64,000 nucleotides of DNA from Bradyrhizobium canariense (GCF_900105125.1 NZ_LT629750.1:5669001-5733000), one strand, 5' to 3'; shown: positions 1 through 9,868, counted from the first letter of the stretch. Notes: generated by a model not told the origin, from the letters alone. Numbers and translations are program-made.

Positions 1-886
1 TCGCGATCGTCTTGCGGCTCAGGATCCGGTCGCTCAGTTTGGCGAGCGAAATGACGGTGACGCCGGCGAACAAATAAGGGATTGCCGTCAGCGCGCTGGC
101 GCTCATGATCCCCATGCTGTTGCTGGATTGCAGATAAGTTGGCAGCCAGTTGACGAACAAATATTGCAAATAGATACCGCAACCCTGGACAAAGGCCAGC
201 GCCCACATCGTCGGGCTGCGCAGGAAGCTGCCAAGCACCGGCTGTGCGGGCCCGGAGTCCTTGCTCTGATTTTTGCTGATGTCACGGCCGGCGAGAATTC
301 TGGTTTTTTCGGCCTGATCGAGCCAGGATGCATCCTCGGGTTGGTGATAGATGAGAAACCAGGCCGCGGCCAGCACAAAGCCGAGACCGCCACTGATGAT
401 GAAGGAAAGCTCCCAGCCGAAGCTCGCGACCAGCCAGCCGACGAAGATCGCCCCGAACGCTGGACCAAACATCTGGCCGCTGCTCATCAGCGCCTGGGCA
501 AATCCGCGTTCTTCCCGTGGTACCCAGTCGCGAATGACGCGCGCACCCGCGGGATAGGTGACGGCTTCGCCGGCGCCAAGCACGAGCCGGCTCACCAGCA
601 ATCCAGCGTAGCTGCCGGAAAAGCCTGTCATCACGCCGCCGAGCGACCATACGGCCAGCGCGGCGGGTAATGCCTTTGCCGCACCCCAGCGATCGACGAG
701 TCGTCCGAGCGGGATCAGGAAAATGATGTAGGTCCACGAGAACGAGGAGAAGATATAGCCGAGCTGCACCGCGGAAAGATCCAGCGCCTTGCGCAGCGGA
801 CCGGCAGCAACCGACAAATTCACACGATCGATGTAATTGACCAAAACCACCAGGAAGAGGCCGGCGTAGACAATAAAGCGTTTCAA
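1..886 (-). CDS. MFS transporter, 3' end outside the window
   Basis: Inner-membrane secondary transporter of the major facilitator superfamily, probably an anion:cation symporter (ACS) type. About 295 residues are visible. The first helix carries NYIDRVNLSVA, the usual ACS helix 1 signature, and the helix 2-3 loop carries GRLVDRWGAAKA, a variant of the MFS motif A. Further hydrophobic segments follow up to the left edge, where the C-terminal half is lost. The start is uncertain: TTG at 886 places the first membrane segment at the N terminus and has AGG upstream, while an in-frame ATG at 919 would add 11 residues. The substrate cannot be read from the sequence. It is divergent from the flavin monooxygenase gene at 1360. 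Confidence 0.85.
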   Translation of the reverse strand, partial: MKRFIVYAGLFLVVLVNYIDRVNLSVAAGPLRKALDLSAVQLGYIFSSFSWTYIIFLIPLGRLVDRWGAAKALPAALAVWSLGGVMTGFSGSYAGLLVSRLVLGAGEAVTYPAGARVIRDWVPREERGFAQALMSSGQMFGPAFGAIFVGWLVASFGWELSFIISGGLGFVLAAAWFLIYHQPEDASWLDQAEKTRILAGRDISKNQSKDSGPAQPVLGSFLRSPTMWALAFVQGCGIYLQYLFVNWLPTYLQSSNSMGIMSASALTAIPYLFAGVTVISLAKLSDRILSRKTIA

Positions 887-1359
887 ATGACACCTGCGGT
901 CGATGAGCAATCGAGCCATGGACTGTTAGCGAAGATCGCCACGCTTAACAATTTCGACAGGCGCACAACACCTATGACGTTGCGATGATGACACGGTCGA
1001 CTGCGACAACCCGGAACTGCGGCGACTGGAGAAGTGAACCTCAGTGGGCGACCTGACAGGACGCGTGCGGGGGCACAATCGACATGGGCAGGAGATGGAC
1101 GCTGAAAACGAGGCGGCCTCGGCGCGAGATCACGATTCAAGGCGATCCATGCCGCCGTGAAGCCGATCGGGGGTGGCGAGGTCTGCGGTGGTCCTTGGCA
1201 CGGAGCAACTCGCTTGGGTCACGATATCCATAAGGTCGTCATCCCGCGCGACAATTCGGTATGACCACGTCAGGTGTCAGCCCGTTTCCCTCGTGCTATG
1301 ATTGTTTCGGACGCGCACAAGACGCGTCAGAGGAGACGAAACAAGCGAGAGGAAACTTC
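887..1359. other. Divergent intergenic region
   Basis: This stretch of 473 bases separates the leftward MFS gene from the rightward monooxygenase gene, so promoters for both should lie here. I see no reading frame with protein-like composition, no RNA gene and no convincing promoter hexamers. Confidence 0.4.
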
Positions 1360-2460
1360 ATGGAGATCGGATATTTCACGATGCCCTCCCATCCGCCGGA
1401 GTGCGGATTGAAAGAGGGCCAAGATTGGGACCTTCAGGTGCTGCGCTGGCTCGATGAGCTCGGCTACCAGGAAGCCTGGATCGGCGAGCACCACACCGCG
1501 CCATGGGAGCCGCATCCCGCGCCTGACCTGATTCTGGCGCAGGCTTTCCTGCAAACCAAAAATATCCGTCTCGGCCCCGGCGGCTTCCTGCTTCCCTATC
1601 ATCACCCCGCCGAGCTCGCCAACCGCGTCGCGGTGCTCGATCATCTTTCGGAGGGTAGGTTGAATTTCGGCGTCGCAGCGAGCGGCCTGCCGAGCGACTG
1701 GGCGATGTTCAACGTCGACGGCATGTCCGGCCAGAACCGCGACATGACGCGCGAGGCGCTGGAAATCATCCTGAAGATGTGGTCCGACGATGCGCCGTGG
1801 ACCTACAAGGGAAAATACTGGACGGTGACAAAGCCCGAAACCATGTTCGACTTCTTGAAGCCGCACATCAAGCCGCTGCAGGCGCCGCATCCGCCGATTG
1901 GCGTCGCGGGCTTGAGCAAGAACTCGGACACGCTGAAGCTTGCAGGTGAGCGCGGCTACATTCCAATGAGCCTCAACCTCAACCCAGCCTATGTCTCCAG
2001 CCATTGGGATTCGGTCGAATTGGGGGCCGCCAAGACCGGACGCAAGCCGAACCGCCGGGATTGGCGGCTGGTGCGCGAGGTGTTCGTCGCCGATACTGAC
2101 GAAGAGGCCTGGAAATTGTCGACCGGCGACATGATGGGCCGGATGATGGGCGAATACTTCCTGCCCTTGCTCGGTCATTTCGGCTTCAAGGACTATCTCA
2201 AGGCCGCGCCCGACGTGCCCGACAGCGATGTCACGGTCGACTATTGCGCCCGTCACAACTGGGTCGTCGGCTCGCCAGCGACCGTCACCGAGAAGATCGA
2301 GAAGATCTGGCACGAGGTCGGCGGCTTCGGCACGCTCCTGGTGTTTGGCTTCGACTACAAGCACAAGCCGGAAGCCTGGCACAATTCGCTGCGGTTGTTG
2401 AAGCAGGAAGTGATGCCGCGGCTGAAACATCTCAACGCGGATCTCGTTCGCGCGGCATAG
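1360..2460 (+). CDS. LLM class flavin-dependent oxidoreductase
   Basis: Luciferase-like monooxygenase of 366 residues, expected to use reduced FMN and O2 on an organic substrate in the cytoplasm. The N terminus MEIGYFTMPSHPPE, the segment AWIGEHHTAPWE (about residues 45-56) and the strand SEGRLNFGVAASG (about 117-129) fit the bacterial luciferase-like TIM barrel, closest to limonene-monooxygenase or alkanal-type members. ATG 1360 is chosen because AGAGGAAAC lies just upstream and the protein begins directly with the first barrel strand; an in-frame ATG at 1261 would add 33 residues of non-family sequence. A GC-rich hairpin follows the stop. The substrate is unknown. Confidence 0.9.
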   Translation: MEIGYFTMPSHPPECGLKEGQDWDLQVLRWLDELGYQEAWIGEHHTAPWEPHPAPDLILAQAFLQTKNIRLGPGGFLLPYHHPAELANRVAVLDHLSEGRLNFGVAASGLPSDWAMFNVDGMSGQNRDMTREALEIILKMWSDDAPWTYKGKYWTVTKPETMFDFLKPHIKPLQAPHPPIGVAGLSKNSDTLKLAGERGYIPMSLNLNPAYVSSHWDSVELGAAKTGRKPNRRDWRLVREVFVADTDEEAWKLSTGDMMGRMMGEYFLPLLGHFGFKDYLKAAPDVPDSDVTVDYCARHNWVVGSPATVTEKIEKIWHEVGGFGTLLVFGFDYKHKPEAWHNSLRLLKQEVMPRLKHLNADLVRAA

Positions 2461-2470
2461 CGCACAGTAT

Positions 2471-2502
2471 AACGCGGGATGGTGCAAAATGCCGTCCCGC
2501 GT
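2471..2502 (+). terminator. Hairpin downstream of the LLM oxidoreductase gene
   Basis: A 9-base perfect inverted repeat (2471-2479 and 2494-2502, AACGCGGGA / TCCCGCGTT) with a 14-base loop begins 10 bases after the stop codon and is followed by TTC. It could act as an intrinsic terminator although the T-tract is short. Confidence 0.5.
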
Positions 2503-2588
2503 TTTCATGACGACTGGTGCGCATCGCAGTGGTGTGGTGTCGGATCGATGACAAGAAGAATGCCTCGATCAAGTGTGAAGGCGCGGCC

Positions 2589-4358
2589 ATGCTGGACAGA
2601 CCGAGCTCCTCGGCGGAGGAAATAGCCGGGGAATGGATCAGTGCCTTTGGCGCGGCGCTCGAAGGCAGATCCGAACGCGCTCTATCCGGTTTGTTCGCGC
2701 CTGACAGTCACTGGCGAAACCTGTTTGGTATTTCCTGGCGCCTAGCAACGTTCAGCGGTCGCGAGAGGCTCGTCAATGAACTGCCTCAACGGGCCACACA
2801 GGTTCGTGCGACCGGATTCCGGATCGACGCTGCCGCAATGATGCCGCGCCGGGCGGTTGTCGCCGGACGCGATGTCATCGAGGCGGTTTTCTCTTTTGAT
2901 ACGACGAACGGACCGGGCGCTGGTGCACTGCGGCTGCTGAGTTCGTCAACATCAGGCGGCCTTGCTGCGGCGTGGACGATTTCCACGTTGCTCGATTTCA
3001 ACCGGATCTGCGAGGCCCGCTCCAATTCTTCTATGAACATATCTCACACACGGGATTTCGCAGACCCCGATTGGCTGGAGCAGCGACAGCAATCTGTGTC
3101 CTTTGCGGATCGCGAACCCGATGTCCTCATCGTTGGCGGCGGCCATGCCGGCATTTCCGCAGCCGTCGAATTGAAGCGGATCGGCCTCGACGCGCTGGTG
3201 ATCGACCGGGAGGAGCGGGTCGGGGACAATTGGCGCCTGCGCTACCGCGGCCTCAAGCTGCACAACAAGACGCCGGTCTATCACCTGCGCTACCTGCCGT
3301 TTCCGGTGACCTTTCCGGACTACATCCCGAAGGACCAGATCGCGAATTGGCTGGAAAGCTATGTCGATATCATGGAGGTCAATTTCTGGACCAAGACGAG
3401 TTTCGAAGGCGCCGCCTATGACGGGGCGACGCAACGCTGGACTGCTCGAGTGCTGCGCGCCGGGGAGAAGCGAACACTGCGGCCGAAGCATATCGTGCTT
3501 GCGACCAGCGTGAGCGGAACGCCGAACATTCCCAAAATCGACAATCTGGAAAATTACAAAGGCCAGGTTCTGCACTCCAGCCAGGTCGCCGCCGGCCAAC
3601 AATGGGCCGGCCGCTCAGTGATCGTGTTCGGCACCGGCACCAGCGCGCATGACATCTGCCAGGAGCTGCAAGCCAGCGGCGCGCAAGTGACGATGGTGCA
3701 GCGCAGTCCCACCATGGTCGTCAATGTCGAACCCGCTCAGCTTTATGACCGGACTTATCTCGGCGATGGGCCGCCGATCGAGATTCGCGACATCCTCAAT
3801 TCGAGCGTGCCGCTTCCGGTGATGAAAGCGGCGCACCGGTTGATCACCGACGAGGTCAAGAAGCTTGATGCGCCCCTGCTGCCGCGTCTCGAGCGCGCAG
3901 GGTTTCGATTGGAGTTCGGCGAAGGCGGCACGGGCTGGCCGCTAAAATTCCGCTCGCGCGGCGGCGGCTATTATTTCAATATCGGATGCTCCGAGCTGAT
4001 TGCGGACGGAAAAGTCCGGCTGATTCAATCGGCCGACATTACAGATATCGTCGCCGACGGATTGCGTCTGAGGGATGGCTCGACGTTAACAGCGGAACTG
4101 TTCGTTCTGGCGACGGGTTACAAAGGTCTCGATCATCTCCTGGAACAGTTGTTCGGCGCCGATGTTGCGCGGCGCGTCGGGCGCGTCTGGGGATTTGACG
4201 AACAAACTCAGGAACTTCGTAGCATGTGGACGCGCACCGGCCAGCCCGGCCTGTGGTTCACCGGCGGTGCATTTTCGCAGGCCCGCATCTACAGCCGCTA
4301 CATTGCACTGCAAATCGATGCGATCGAAACAGGCAGGCTTTCAAAGCAGCTGATTTAG
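2589..4358 (+). CDS. SnoaL-like domain / FAD-dependent monooxygenase
   Basis: Predicted NAD(P)H-dependent flavoprotein monooxygenase of 589 residues. The first 150 residues look like an NTF2/SnoaL-type fold (EWISAFGAALEGRSERALSGLFAPDSHW). The remainder is a flavin-containing monooxygenase: FAD-binding glycines in VLIVGGGHAGISAAVEL, the segment YKGQVLHSSQV resembling the FMO fingerprint, NADPH-binding glycines in VIVFGTGTSAHDIC, and the late ATGYKGLD motif. ATG 2589 is preferred over an in-frame GTG at 2517 because GAAGG precedes it and the family-like sequence starts there. It follows the LLM oxidoreductase in the same direction. Substrate unknown. Confidence 0.88.
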   Translation: MLDRPSSSAEEIAGEWISAFGAALEGRSERALSGLFAPDSHWRNLFGISWRLATFSGRERLVNELPQRATQVRATGFRIDAAAMMPRRAVVAGRDVIEAVFSFDTTNGPGAGALRLLSSSTSGGLAAAWTISTLLDFNRICEARSNSSMNISHTRDFADPDWLEQRQQSVSFADREPDVLIVGGGHAGISAAVELKRIGLDALVIDREERVGDNWRLRYRGLKLHNKTPVYHLRYLPFPVTFPDYIPKDQIANWLESYVDIMEVNFWTKTSFEGAAYDGATQRWTARVLRAGEKRTLRPKHIVLATSVSGTPNIPKIDNLENYKGQVLHSSQVAAGQQWAGRSVIVFGTGTSAHDICQELQASGAQVTMVQRSPTMVVNVEPAQLYDRTYLGDGPPIEIRDILNSSVPLPVMKAAHRLITDEVKKLDAPLLPRLERAGFRLEFGEGGTGWPLKFRSRGGGYYFNIGCSELIADGKVRLIQSADITDIVADGLRLRDGSTLTAELFVLATGYKGLDHLLEQLFGADVARRVGRVWGFDEQTQELRSMWTRTGQPGLWFTGGAFSQARIYSRYIALQIDAIETGRLSKQLI

Positions 4359-4558
4359 TTCCACTTCGAAGATGTTGTCGTTGTCGCTTTCAAGTTGCCG
4401 ATCGGCAGCTTAGGATTGCGGATCGGATTACGTCCGGCCGCCGTCGTTGGACCGCGGCCCTTCGCAGCGCTCGTCGCTCGCGCAGCGAACCGATGGCTGG
4501 TGATGATCGGCCTTGAGGCATTGCTTCGTCCAACTCACCTCGATCAGGAATCTCAATC

Positions 4559-5572
4559 ATGAAAAAAGAAGATAGCGTTGCTCTATGCTCGCTCGTTCAG
4601 GGAGACTTGTTCAAGATCCGTTGCGCGCGTGCGCTCGGTGCGGCCGGATTGGCCCTCATGTTCGGCGTAACGCCTTTCGGCGTTGCGCGTGCCCAGACCA
4701 CGCCGGTCGGCGTGCCCGACAAAAGCTTTCCGGAAAGCCTGACATCCACCAAGGACGGCACGCTCTATGCCGGCAGCTTCAACCTTGGCGGCGTCGTGAA
4801 AGCCGCGCCCGGTGGCAAGGCCGAACAGTTCATCGCGCCCGGCGCCGGCGGCAGCCGTTCGACCCTGGGCGTATTGGCCGACGAAAACAGCGGCACGCTG
4901 TATGTCTGCTCCAATGACATCACCGGTTTCGGCGTTCCCGGTCCTGGCGACACCAAGGGCGCGTGGCTGAAAACCTTCGATCTCAAAAGCGGCGCACCGA
5001 AGGGCAGCTTTGCGCTGAAGGATCCGAAATCGCTGTGCAACGACATTGTGGTCGGCAGCGATGGCACCGCCTATGTCTCCGACTCCTTTACGCCCATTGT
5101 CTACAACCTGAAGCCGGGCGGCGATGCGCTCGAGGTCTGGGCGACCGATCCGATGCTGGCGCCGGCAAAGGACGGCGTCGGCCTCGACGGCATCGCGATT
5201 GGGTCGGACGGCAATCTCTATGTCACGACCTATGTTCCGGCAAAACTGTTCAGGATCGCGGCCAAGGACGGCAAGGCCGGTGCGGTCACTGAGCTCAAGC
5301 CGTCTCGCCCGCTCGACCATGCGGATGCGATGCGCGCGTTTGGTGATAGCTTCCTGCTGATCGAGGGCAACGGCAAGCTCGACAAGATCACGGTTAAAGG
5401 CGACGAGGCGAATGTCGAGACCATCAAGGACGGTTTTGCCGAGCCGGTCTCGGTGACGCAGATCGGCGACACCGGATGGGTGGCGGAAGGCAAATTGTCC
5501 TACATCATCGGCGACAACAAGGGGAAGGATCCGGGTCCGTTCGAGATCAAGCCCGTCGCGTTGCCGAAGTAA
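4559..5572 (+). CDS. Secreted SMP-30/NHL-type beta-propeller protein
   Basis: Protein of 337 residues with an N-terminal export signal (hydrophobic stretch AAGLALMFGVTPFGVARAQ, about residues 28-46, with an AxA-type cleavage site). The mature part has repeated blade-like segments such as GTLYAGSFNLGG, GTAYVSDSFTP and GNLYVTTYVPAKLFRI, as in SMP-30/gluconolactonase or NHL propellers. It should be periplasmic and may be a lactonase-like hydrolase or a binding scaffold; I cannot identify metal-binding residues with confidence. A hairpin (5591-5621) lies just downstream. Confidence 0.75.
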   Translation: MKKEDSVALCSLVQGDLFKIRCARALGAAGLALMFGVTPFGVARAQTTPVGVPDKSFPESLTSTKDGTLYAGSFNLGGVVKAAPGGKAEQFIAPGAGGSRSTLGVLADENSGTLYVCSNDITGFGVPGPGDTKGAWLKTFDLKSGAPKGSFALKDPKSLCNDIVVGSDGTAYVSDSFTPIVYNLKPGGDALEVWATDPMLAPAKDGVGLDGIAIGSDGNLYVTTYVPAKLFRIAAKDGKAGAVTELKPSRPLDHADAMRAFGDSFLLIEGNGKLDKITVKGDEANVETIKDGFAEPVSVTQIGDTGWVAEGKLSYIIGDNKGKDPGPFEIKPVALPK

Positions 5573-5590
5573 GGCGATCGCGTTTTCGCG

Positions 5591-5621
5591 CGTCATGGCC
5601 GGATGTGTGCCGGCCATGACG
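5591..5621. repeat. 12-bp inverted repeat after the propeller gene
   Basis: Perfect arms CGTCATGGCCGG (5591-5602) and CCGGCCATGACG (5610-5621) with a 7-base loop. The GTCATGGCCGG core recurs at 39104-39130, so this is probably a member of a dispersed palindrome family. It may also stop transcription, although no T-run follows. Confidence 0.6.
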
Positions 5622-5682
5622 AGTTGCCTGCGCCGAAAGCGAAACCTATGCTGAAGCTTCCAACGCGCTCCGGGGCTTCGCC

Positions 5683-6645
5683 ATGACCACACCGCTCGAT
5701 CCTGTTATCGCCGAGATCATTCCGCACCTGCCGTTGCGCGATCCCGCGACGATGACGCCGCAAAGCGCCCGCGATGCGCTCCGCGCGCTTGCAGCGGCGC
5801 GTGCGGCCGTTCCGCCGCCGCCGATCAGGAGCGTGGAGGATATCGAGGTGAAGGGCGCGGCCGGTCCGCTGGCCGCGCGGGTCTATCGCGTTGCCACCGG
5901 AAAATCGTCGACGGTGGTGTTTTTTCACGGCGGCGGCTGGGTCGCCGGCGATCTCGAAACCCATGACCGGCAGGCGCGCCGGCTCGCGATCGAGACCGGT
6001 GCCGTCGTTGTCTCCGTCGACTACCGGCGGCCGCCGGAAACCCGTTTTCCCGGCGCGTTCGAGGATGCCTTTGCCGCCACGCGCGACGTCATCGCGCGCC
6101 TTGGTGAGTTTGGCGGCGATGCCGCGCGCGTCGGCGTGGCCGGCGACAGTGCCGGCGGTAATCTGGCGGCGACGGCGGCGATCGCCTGCCGCGATGAAGG
6201 CATAAAACTGGCGGCGCAATTGCTGGTCTATCCCGTCACCGATGTCGTCGGAAATTACGCGGACGCCGGCGAGAATGCGCGGTTTCCGTCGCGGGCGGAA
6301 AACGCGGAAGGCTATTTCCTGTCGCGCGCGGTGATGCAATGGTTCGCCGGCCATTACCTGGCGGAGGCAAAGCAGGCGGCGGACTGGCGCGTCTCGCCGC
6401 TGCGCGCCAAAAGCCTTGCGGGTCTTGCGCCCGCGATCGTCTGCACCGCGTGGTTCGATCCGCTGCGCGACGAAGGCGAGGCTTACGCCAAAGCGCTGGA
6501 AGCCGCCGGCGTTCCGACCCGCTATCATCAGGGCCTCGGCCTGATCCACGGCTATTTCGGCCTCGGCGACGCCTCGGAAACCGCGCGGCTCGAGGCGGAG
6601 CGCGCCCGCGCCGAGTTCAAGGCGCTGCTTGATCGCGGCGTCTGA
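5683..6645 (+). CDS. Alpha/beta hydrolase, hormone-sensitive-lipase family
   Basis: Cytoplasmic carboxylesterase-type hydrolase of 320 residues. The HGGGWVAGD motif (about residues 84-92) forms the oxyanion hole of the HSL/bacterial esterase IV family, and GDSAGGNLA (about 153-161) is the nucleophile elbow with the catalytic Ser. The acid is probably Asp in AWFDPLRDEGEAY, and His in GLIHGYFGL completes the triad. The length is normal for the family. It starts shortly after the propeller gene in the same direction; the natural ester is unknown. Confidence 0.92.
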   Translation: MTTPLDPVIAEIIPHLPLRDPATMTPQSARDALRALAAARAAVPPPPIRSVEDIEVKGAAGPLAARVYRVATGKSSTVVFFHGGGWVAGDLETHDRQARRLAIETGAVVVSVDYRRPPETRFPGAFEDAFAATRDVIARLGEFGGDAARVGVAGDSAGGNLAATAAIACRDEGIKLAAQLLVYPVTDVVGNYADAGENARFPSRAENAEGYFLSRAVMQWFAGHYLAEAKQAADWRVSPLRAKSLAGLAPAIVCTAWFDPLRDEGEAYAKALEAAGVPTRYHQGLGLIHGYFGLGDASETARLEAERARAEFKALLDRGV

Positions 6646-6682
6646 GCCGGGTCTTGACTAAATCGGAATCGACGAAGCTCCG

Positions 6683-7798
6683 CTACGCCTGCCGCTGCGA
6701 CGGCAGCGCGCTGCCCTCGGTCGAGGCTTCCTTGCGGGAGCGATAAACCGTCAGCACCTGCTTTGAGGTTTCGACATTCAATTTCTGGAAGTCGATCTTC
6801 ATGCGATCGAGGTCGCCGGCGGTGATCCGGTAATTCGGCGCGCCCAGAAACAGCAGCGACATCGTCGTCGACCACGAGAAGTTCAGCGCCTTGGCCAGAA
6901 TCAGCACGGCCTCGCGATTGACGTCGACCAGAGCGCGCTCGACGACATCGATCGGCACATTGCACAGCAATGACAGGGAGACCGCCGTCTCGTTGAATTT
7001 AAGCGAGTGCGCGAATTCGAAAACCTTGTCTTCGTTGAGCTCGCCATACTGATGAAGCTTGCCCACCGTCCGTTTCGCGGCGAAATAGTTTTTCGACGCC
7101 GGCCCGAATTTCGCGTGGATGTTGCCGGTGACATCGGTGACCACGCTTTGAATGAGGTCGCCCATGTCGGGGCGCTCGCGTCCGAGTTTGCGCCGGACGT
7201 CGTCGGAGGCCTTCGAAATCAACTGCTGGAACAGGTGCCGGGGAATGTCTTTGCGCATGCCGACCTGTTCGGCAAGAATCGAGTCGTCCTCGGAGCGTTT
7301 TAAAAGATGCAGAAAACCGGAACCGGAAAACCGCGCGCCGCCATTCTTCGCCACGGAAGAAGCCACCTCGGCCGATCCGCGCACCACCAGGACATCGGTC
7401 ACGGTGTCGGGAATGGATTTGCGTTTGGAGATGGCGAGCAAATGCTGCTGGCTCTTGCAGCGGGCATTGGCGACCAGCGTTTTGGAATCGATCCGCTCCG
7501 ACTGCCGCAGAACCGGACCCGCCACGTCGATGGAATCGTCGAAGGCGAGTTTCTTGATGACGTCGAACGGCGCGTTGCTGCTGGGCGCGAGCTTGTTCGA
7601 AAGCCGGACGCGCGCGGTGTGCTCGATTTCTTCCGCCAGGCGGCCGATGACTTCGCCAAAAGTCCAGATCTGGTCTTCGGAATAGCGGCCGGCAATCAGA
7701 ACGTCGGTCGCGTGCCAAAGGGCGCGTAAACAGCTCTCGGCTGTCCCCTTGGATACCGCCTCTTCCAATTCCGTCAGAAAAGACGTGGATTCAGTCAT
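6683..7798 (-). CDS. DUF2336 domain-containing protein
   Basis: Protein of 371 residues starting MTESTSFLTELEEAV. The mostly helical sequence, with helices such as VRLSNKLAPSSNAPFDVIKKLAFD and the repeated short VSLSLLCNVPIDVVERAL type units, fits the DUF2336 family of HEAT-like alphaproteobacterial proteins, whose function I do not know. ATG 7798 was chosen because the preceding in-frame residues look non-coding. It converges with the esterase gene, with 37 bases between the two stops. Confidence 0.8.
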   Translation of the reverse strand: MTESTSFLTELEEAVSKGTAESCLRALWHATDVLIAGRYSEDQIWTFGEVIGRLAEEIEHTARVRLSNKLAPSSNAPFDVIKKLAFDDSIDVAGPVLRQSERIDSKTLVANARCKSQQHLLAISKRKSIPDTVTDVLVVRGSAEVASSVAKNGGARFSGSGFLHLLKRSEDDSILAEQVGMRKDIPRHLFQQLISKASDDVRRKLGRERPDMGDLIQSVVTDVTGNIHAKFGPASKNYFAAKRTVGKLHQYGELNEDKVFEFAHSLKFNETAVSLSLLCNVPIDVVERALVDVNREAVLILAKALNFSWSTTMSLLFLGAPNYRITAGDLDRMKIDFQKLNVETSKQVLTVYRSRKEASTEGSALPSQRQA

Positions 7799-8049
7799 CT
7801 GAAAAAGCTCGGTTGGTGTTAATGGCCTTTGAACAAAATTCCTGGCACCGATTGTCACGCATTGGCGTAGCCAAACAATCAACGAGTTCCAACGCCTGCC
7901 CGGGGTTTCGTTGTTAGATTAACAAACCGCTAACGGCCGAGCGTGAATGCACCACCAGACTGTGCCGATTTTGCGGTGATTCCATCGCCCGCAAAAGTCC
8001 GGGGTTATCGCTCGCCGCGTGTGTGACGAGCGAGAGTGCGGCGGCGCTG

Positions 8050-9564
8050 TCAGGCCAGCGCCGGCTCGGCGACAGACTGATTCGTCTCGGCCATCTTCGC
8101 ATCAAGCATCGCAAATTCCCGGCGCGGCTGCTGGGTGGCGAGCGGCCGTCCGTCCGGTGCCTGTGTCAGCCAGCGGTCGGCCGCGGCGCGGCCGTGCCGG
8201 TGCAGCAGCGTGATGAAGTTGCGCCCGAGATCGACCGCGCTGCGCTGGGCCAGGCCGTCGATCTCGTCTTCGGCCGCGATCCGGAAGATCCGCGGCAGAT
8301 GCGACGATGCCGGGCTGGCGTCACGCGCCCATTCCAGCGCGGCGATTTCGGCATTCAGCGCCAGATTGGCGGTGATCTGATCGACGCGGCGGTCGATCGC
8401 CGCCATCGTCATCGGAATGTAGCTGTCGCGCGCCGGCGTGACCTGAACCACCAGCACGTCGGCGGTTTCGGATTCCTGCACCAGTCGGACCACCGGCGGA
8501 TTGGCGGAGTAGCCGCCATCCCAATAGGCGTGGCCATCGATTTCGACCGCGCAATGCACCTGCGGCGGGCAGGTCGAGGCCAGCAGCACATCGGCGGTGA
8601 TGTCGCGGTTGCGGAAAATCTGCAGCCGGCCGTCGCGCACCCGCGTCGCCGCGATCAGCAGCTTTGGGCAGGCCGGATCGCGCAACGCGGCAAATGAAAT
8701 GTCCCTTTCCAGCGACTGGCGCAGCGGATCGAGGTCGAACGGATCGAACTGTCCCGATCGCAGCGCCGGCCCGAGCGCCATCGTGCTTCCGGCCGGCGAA
8801 AATCCGCCCAGCAGCATTTGCGAACGGAACGAGGCCTCGTTCATGGTCCGCGCCCAGAAATTCCGCAGCCGCGCGTGCGCGCCCTCGCGCCCGCCTTCGG
8901 CCAGCCCGCTCGCCAGCAGCACGGCATTGACCGCGCCGGCGCTGGCGCCGCTGATGACATCGAACTCGCAGCCGGGTTCTTCCAGCAGCCGTTCCAGCAC
9001 GCCCCAGGTGAACGCCGCGAACGAGCCGCCGCCTTGCAGCGCCAGCGACAATTTTCGCGGCGGCCAGGTGAGGGGCTCGGCCACGCGCATCTCGTCGCGC
9101 GTCTCGTCCGCCGCGCGGCTCGTCGCGACGAATCGCTCGCCGACCGTGCCGGGTTTCGCGTCATCGGCTGCCGCCGATTGCGGCAACACGATTGCGATCG
9201 CCGCAGGCTCGGTTTGAATCGCGATTGTCGCGGGCTCGGCCGTTGCGATCTCGGGCGTTTTCGCAACCGCCGACATCAGCGCATCCACCGGCCAGATCGC
9301 GGCCGCGAATCGCTCGCGCATGCTGCGGGGTTTGATATCCGCCGTCGCGGCCTCGGATTGCGGCAGCGCGTTGACCGTCACGGTTTCAGGCTCGGCCGCA
9401 ACGTCAGGCTCGATCGCAATTTTCTCAGGCGTTTCGGCAGGCGCAGAGATGCCGGCACTCGTTGCGCTGACGCTCGGCGTGCTTTCGCTCGTCGACCAGA
9501 TGTCAGCGGCCGCCAGCAATCCCATGGCGGCACTCTGCGCGACTGATGGATTTCTTCCATTCAT
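8050..9564 (-). CDS. Patatin-like phospholipase with Ala/Pro/Glu-rich N-terminal extension
   Basis: Protein of 504 residues. The C-terminal domain is a canonical patatin: oxyanion-hole LALQGGGSFAAFTWGVL (about residues 173-189), nucleophile elbow GASAG with Ser208, and the DGG dyad partner in AYWDGGYSANPP with Asp349. The expected activity is acyl-ester hydrolysis of a lipid. The first 170 residues are low-complexity and rich in Ala, Glu, Pro and Thr (repeats of the IATAEPATIAIQTEPA type), probably a disordered linker. The start at ATG 9564 (MNGRNPSVAQ) is preferred over an in-frame start at 9651. It is monocistronic as far as can be seen. Confidence 0.9.
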   Translation of the reverse strand: MNGRNPSVAQSAAMGLLAAADIWSTSESTPSVSATSAGISAPAETPEKIAIEPDVAAEPETVTVNALPQSEAATADIKPRSMRERFAAAIWPVDALMSAVAKTPEIATAEPATIAIQTEPAAIAIVLPQSAAADDAKPGTVGERFVATSRAADETRDEMRVAEPLTWPPRKLSLALQGGGSFAAFTWGVLERLLEEPGCEFDVISGASAGAVNAVLLASGLAEGGREGAHARLRNFWARTMNEASFRSQMLLGGFSPAGSTMALGPALRSGQFDPFDLDPLRQSLERDISFAALRDPACPKLLIAATRVRDGRLQIFRNRDITADVLLASTCPPQVHCAVEIDGHAYWDGGYSANPPVVRLVQESETADVLVVQVTPARDSYIPMTMAAIDRRVDQITANLALNAEIAALEWARDASPASSHLPRIFRIAAEDEIDGLAQRSAVDLGRNFITLLHRHGRAAADRWLTQAPDGRPLATQQPRREFAMLDAKMAETNQSVAEPALA

Positions 9565-9868
9565 CTTACGCAACCCATTTAGCGGCTTCCTGTTCCGCAC
9601 GATGACACGCGTTGAATCTGTTTGCCAGAGTCGGGACTGTGTTCCCGCCAAAATTTACTTGGCATCCACAAGTTGACTGTGTCTCGCTTGCATCAAGCCG
9701 AGTCGAACGCTGCGCGGCGCTTGCGGCGACATCGAAGCGCCAAGCGCAGCAACTTCGATGGTGAAGTCGTGCGGGAAGGCGTACGATCGGGCGTGGGCGC
9801 GATCCGCCCGCGCGTCTGCTGCACCAACGCAGCAATCGCGATTCACAGATAGCCGGGAGGAGGGTTTC
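9565..9868. other. Divergent intergenic region
   Basis: 304 bases between the patatin gene and the rightward ABM-like gene. The composition is mixed and I recognise no gene, repeat or RNA in it. Promoters for the two divergent genes are expected here. Confidence 0.35.

Noticed and set aside
1327..2508. 393-residue open frame antisense to the LLM oxidoreductase gene
   Set aside because: It is the mirror of a well-supported gene; its translation is rich in Arg, His and Gln with no family pattern, as expected for antisense frames in GC-rich DNA.
4583..5692. 369-residue open frame antisense to the propeller gene
   Set aside because: The plus-strand protein has a signal peptide and blade repeats; the antisense translation has no recognisable domain.
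5593..6549. 318-residue open frame antisense to the esterase gene
   Set aside because: The plus strand carries the HGGGW and GDSAG motifs, so the antisense frame is a shadow.
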